Source: Gammaproteobacteria bacterium (GTDB lineage: Bacteria; Pseudomonadota; Gammaproteobacteria; Pseudomonadales; Litorivicinaceae). Taken from it: a stretch of 7,768 nt of DNA. Below, piece by piece: positions 6,446-7,768 of this stretch. A model generated the notes under the pieces. The model was not told where the DNA came from. It worked only from the letters and a program-made list of their open reading frames with translations, and made no database searches. The number at the start of each line of letters is the position of its first letter. The first letter of the stretch is position 1. Where the stretch lies: positions 7,606 to 15,373 of the forward strand of contig PAFS01000047.1 of NCBI GenBank assembly GCA_002705325.1. The letters run 5' to 3'. The position numbers were made by a program, and so were the translations under genes.

Positions 6446-7273
6446 TCAGCCGACAGCGCGTTCTGAGCGACTTGGTTTCAAATGTTTGAACTTGCGCTGG
6501 GTTCGACCAGCCAGCTGGACACTCTCACCGAGTACCTCAAGTACAATTTGACAGACCAACCGATTGGTAAAGCCTGCCATTGTTGCACTCGAAGAATCCA
6601 ACACCAGGTCAATCGTTCGGTGGCACGCTCGTGCCAATGGAGAGCCTGTTGGTGCGATCGCGATTAAACGCGCACTCCGTTCATCGGCAAGCGTTGCTGA
6701 CTGTACCATTGGCGCAGTCTCTCCGTTCGTACAAAGAAATAAGAAGAGATCATCTGATGAAGCCGTATTTGCCGTTAATTCTTGGATCACCGCATCAGTA
6801 TGAACAACAACGGCGATAGGGGCTCCGATAAAGAGATCTTGAGCTCCTCGAGCCAACCCTGATGTCGGACCCAACCCGTAAATCAGTAATCGTCTGCAAT
6901 CCAGGATTTCGCCAACAACTCCAAGGAGATCTTGTTCGGGTAATCGTGTTCGTGCACGGTTAATGCGGGACATGGCAGTCTCAAACATTTTATCGGCCAA
7001 TTGTAGACTGGAGTCATTATCGTCGAGACCACGAACCTGAAAGCTCGCCGGATTCGCCAATGTCTGAGCCAACCTCAACTTAAAATCAGGAAACCCACGA
7101 CACCCGAGTGACCGGCAGAATCGATTCACGGTGGGCTCAGATACCCCCGCTGCCACAGCCAGACGAGCGATACTCAGATGCACGGAATGCTCGGGATCGG
7201 CGAGAATAGTCTCAGCGACAGCCCGCTCAGATCTACTGAGATTCGAAAGCGATGCGCGAACTTGATCAATCAT
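6446..7273 (-). CDS. hexR: HexR-like transcriptional regulator (RpiR family, HTH plus SIS domain)
   Basis: RpiR-family DNA-binding protein. HexR regulators control Entner-Doudoroff and other sugar-catabolism genes, releasing DNA when they bind 2-keto-3-deoxy-6-phosphogluconate (KDPG). The start at 7273 has AAGGAG 8 nt upstream and gives 275 residues (E. coli HexR is 289). The N-terminal HTH domain (about 1-77) is close to E. coli HexR through GVSEPTVNRFCRS (43-55) and RGFPDFKLRLAQTLAN (59-74). The SIS domain (about 115-255) has the sugar-phosphate loops YGLGPTSG (132-139) and LCTNGET (180-186). By hand alignment, the serines needed for KDPG recognition in Pseudomonas HexR (140 and 184) are here Thr137 and Cys181, and the EDTDIYMP segment is replaced by an SSSAT-type stretch. 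Family is certain; the HexR name rests mainly on the DNA-binding half, and the ligand may differ. It heads the minus-strand gene row and may regulate itself. Confidence 0.85.
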   Translation of the reverse strand: MIDQVRASLSNLSRSERAVAETILADPEHSVHLSIARLAVAAGVSEPTVNRFCRSLGCRGFPDFKLRLAQTLANPASFQVRGLDDNDSSLQLADKMFETAMSRINRARTRLPEQDLLGVVGEILDCRRLLIYGLGPTSGLARGAQDLFIGAPIAVVVHTDAVIQELTANTASSDDLFLFLCTNGETAPMVQSATLADERSARLIAIAPTGSPLARACHRTIDLVLDSSSATMAGFTNRLVCQIVLEVLGESVQLAGRTQRKFKHLKPSRSERAVG

Positions 7274-7285
7274 TGTGTCGCTCCT

Positions 7286-7301
7286 TTGTAATTCTTCACA
7301 T
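7286..7301. promoter_or_regulatory. Possible HexR operator (TTGT-N8-ACA)
   Basis: TTGT (7286-7289), eight bases, then ACAT (7298-7301) matches 7 of 8 fixed positions of the TTGT-N7/8-ACAA consensus described for Pseudomonas HexR. It abuts the hexR ribosome binding site, where an autorepressor could act, and lies in the region shared with the divergent gene. The inner bases are only partly symmetrical, so a chance match is possible. Confidence 0.4.
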
Positions 7302-7322
7302 ATTATTGAGCACACTCATTGC

Positions 7323-7335
7323 CGAACTCCGTTCG
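7323..7335. repeat. Short perfect inverted repeat in the thioredoxin-like gene leader
   Basis: CGAAC (7323-7327) and GTTCG (7331-7335) are perfect inverted arms around TCC. The repeat sits 7 nt upstream of the AGGAGA ribosome binding site of the thioredoxin-like gene. It could be a small operator or a leader hairpin; its length alone does not rule out chance. Confidence 0.3.
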
Positions 7336-7355
7336 ACTTATTAGGAGAATAAACA

Positions 7356-7768
7356 ATGTTCAATCGTAGGACAATCTTATTCGCGATTTTCATGTATCTT
7401 AGCGCCCTGACCGCCCATGCAAATGGCTTAACAGATCTGAAAGATCAACCATTTGAAATTAAGGGTCCGGCGGTGGTGAACTTCTGGGCCACTTGGTGTG
7501 CACCCTGTATTAAGGAGCTACCTGATCTCGAAATACTTGGTCAAAAATTAGGCTCTGAGGCGACTGTGTATCTGGTTAATTTTGGAGAAACCACCAAAAC
7601 GATTGACACTTTCAAAGCAAAAAAACCTGAGCTGTTTGGGGAGTATACTGTACTTCTAAAAGATGCCACGATGTCCGGGCTCAAAGTCTATGGTCTTCGC
7701 GGCGTTCCAACAACTGTTCTCATTAACGCATCGGGTGAAACAGTCGAGAGTATCCAAGGAATGAAAGA
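7356..7768 (+). CDS. TlpA/DsbE-like periplasmic thioredoxin-fold protein, 3'-truncated by the window
   Basis: Thiol-disulfide oxidoreductase of the TlpA/ResA/DsbE group, expected to act in the periplasm, for example in reducing cytochrome c or other protein thiols. The start at 7356 has AGGAGA 7 nt upstream. The 137 visible residues begin with a signal peptide (MFNRRTILFAIFMYLSALTA, likely cleaved near residue 22 after AHA). The thioredoxin active site is in FWATWCAPC, with Cys48 and Cys51. VYGLRGVPTT supplies the cis-proline at 118, and the conserved strand VLINASGE follows. Compared with larger TlpA proteins, the stretch between signal peptide and active site is short, so the N-terminal strand is minimal. 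The C-terminal end, probably only a few tens of residues, lies beyond the window. It is divergent from hexR. The fold is certain; the partner protein is unknown. Confidence 0.93.
   Translation, partial: MFNRRTILFAIFMYLSALTAHANGLTDLKDQPFEIKGPAVVNFWATWCAPCIKELPDLEILGQKLGSEATVYLVNFGETTKTIDTFKAKKPELFGEYTVLLKDATMSGLKVYGLRGVPTTVLINASGETVESIQGMK

Larger units (their letters stand above)
7274..7355. promoter_or_regulatory. Divergent promoter region between hexR and the thioredoxin-like gene
   Basis: This 82-bp gap must hold the start signals for both genes. The AT-rich stretch TATTATTG (7301-7308) offers a -10-like TATTAT on the plus strand and AATAAT on the minus strand, but I find no well-spaced -35 partner for either. 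The hexR ribosome binding site AAGGAG is at 7286-7281 (minus strand) and that of the thioredoxin-like gene is AGGAGA at 7343-7348. The short distance implies overlapping promoters and possibly joint control. Confidence 0.4.

Noticed and set aside
7274..7315. Upstream extension of hexR to an ATG at 7315
   Set aside because: The ATG at 7273 has a good AAGGAG at the right distance and matches the HexR N-terminus; the extension would translate that ribosome binding site.

Overview
The window looks like chromosomal core DNA from a gammaproteobacterium or a close relative. The reasons are a HexR-type regulator whose helix-turn-helix closely resembles the enterobacterial and pseudomonad proteins, an IbpA-like small heat-shock protein, standard RadA and PdxH proteins, strong AGGAG-type ribosome binding sites and moderate GC content by eye. 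I see no insertion sequence, phage gene, CRISPR array, tRNA or rRNA.

Layout, right to left: six of the seven genes lie on the minus strand. From about 7273 down to 311 run hexR (SIS-domain transcription regulator), radA (recombination ATPase), pdxH (pyridoxamine 5'-phosphate oxidase), an RND-pump periplasmic adaptor and its RND inner-membrane permease. The junctions are a 35-nt gap, an 11-nt overlap, a 31-nt gap and an ATGA overlap, so the five genes could form one transcript headed by hexR. After a 110-nt leader comes a small heat-shock gene (start at 200), which runs off the left edge. On the right, a TlpA-like thioredoxin gene (from 7356) is transcribed divergently from hexR and runs off the right edge.

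Function: adaptor and permease form two of the three parts of a drug/solute efflux pump; no outer-membrane channel gene is present. RadA acts in branch migration during recombination, PdxH makes pyridoxal phosphate, and HexR proteins normally control central sugar metabolism. A shared purpose for this mixed group is not obvious from sequence.

The most notable signals are in RNA structure and in HexR. (1) A 12-bp-stem hairpin fills the hexR-radA gap and hides the radA ribosome binding site, ending one base before a GTG start. This suggests that radA translation depends on hexR translation or on melting of the hairpin. (2) The heat-shock gene leader folds into three hairpins. The last has the UYGCU anti-Shine-Dalgarno element with a bulged G that marks ROSE RNA thermometers. 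(3) HexR keeps a near-canonical DNA-binding domain, but by hand alignment its sugar-phosphate pocket has lost the serine pair used for KDPG sensing. (4) A near match to the TTGT-N8-ACAA HexR operator overlaps the hexR leader. I found no clear evidence of a wholly new multi-gene system.
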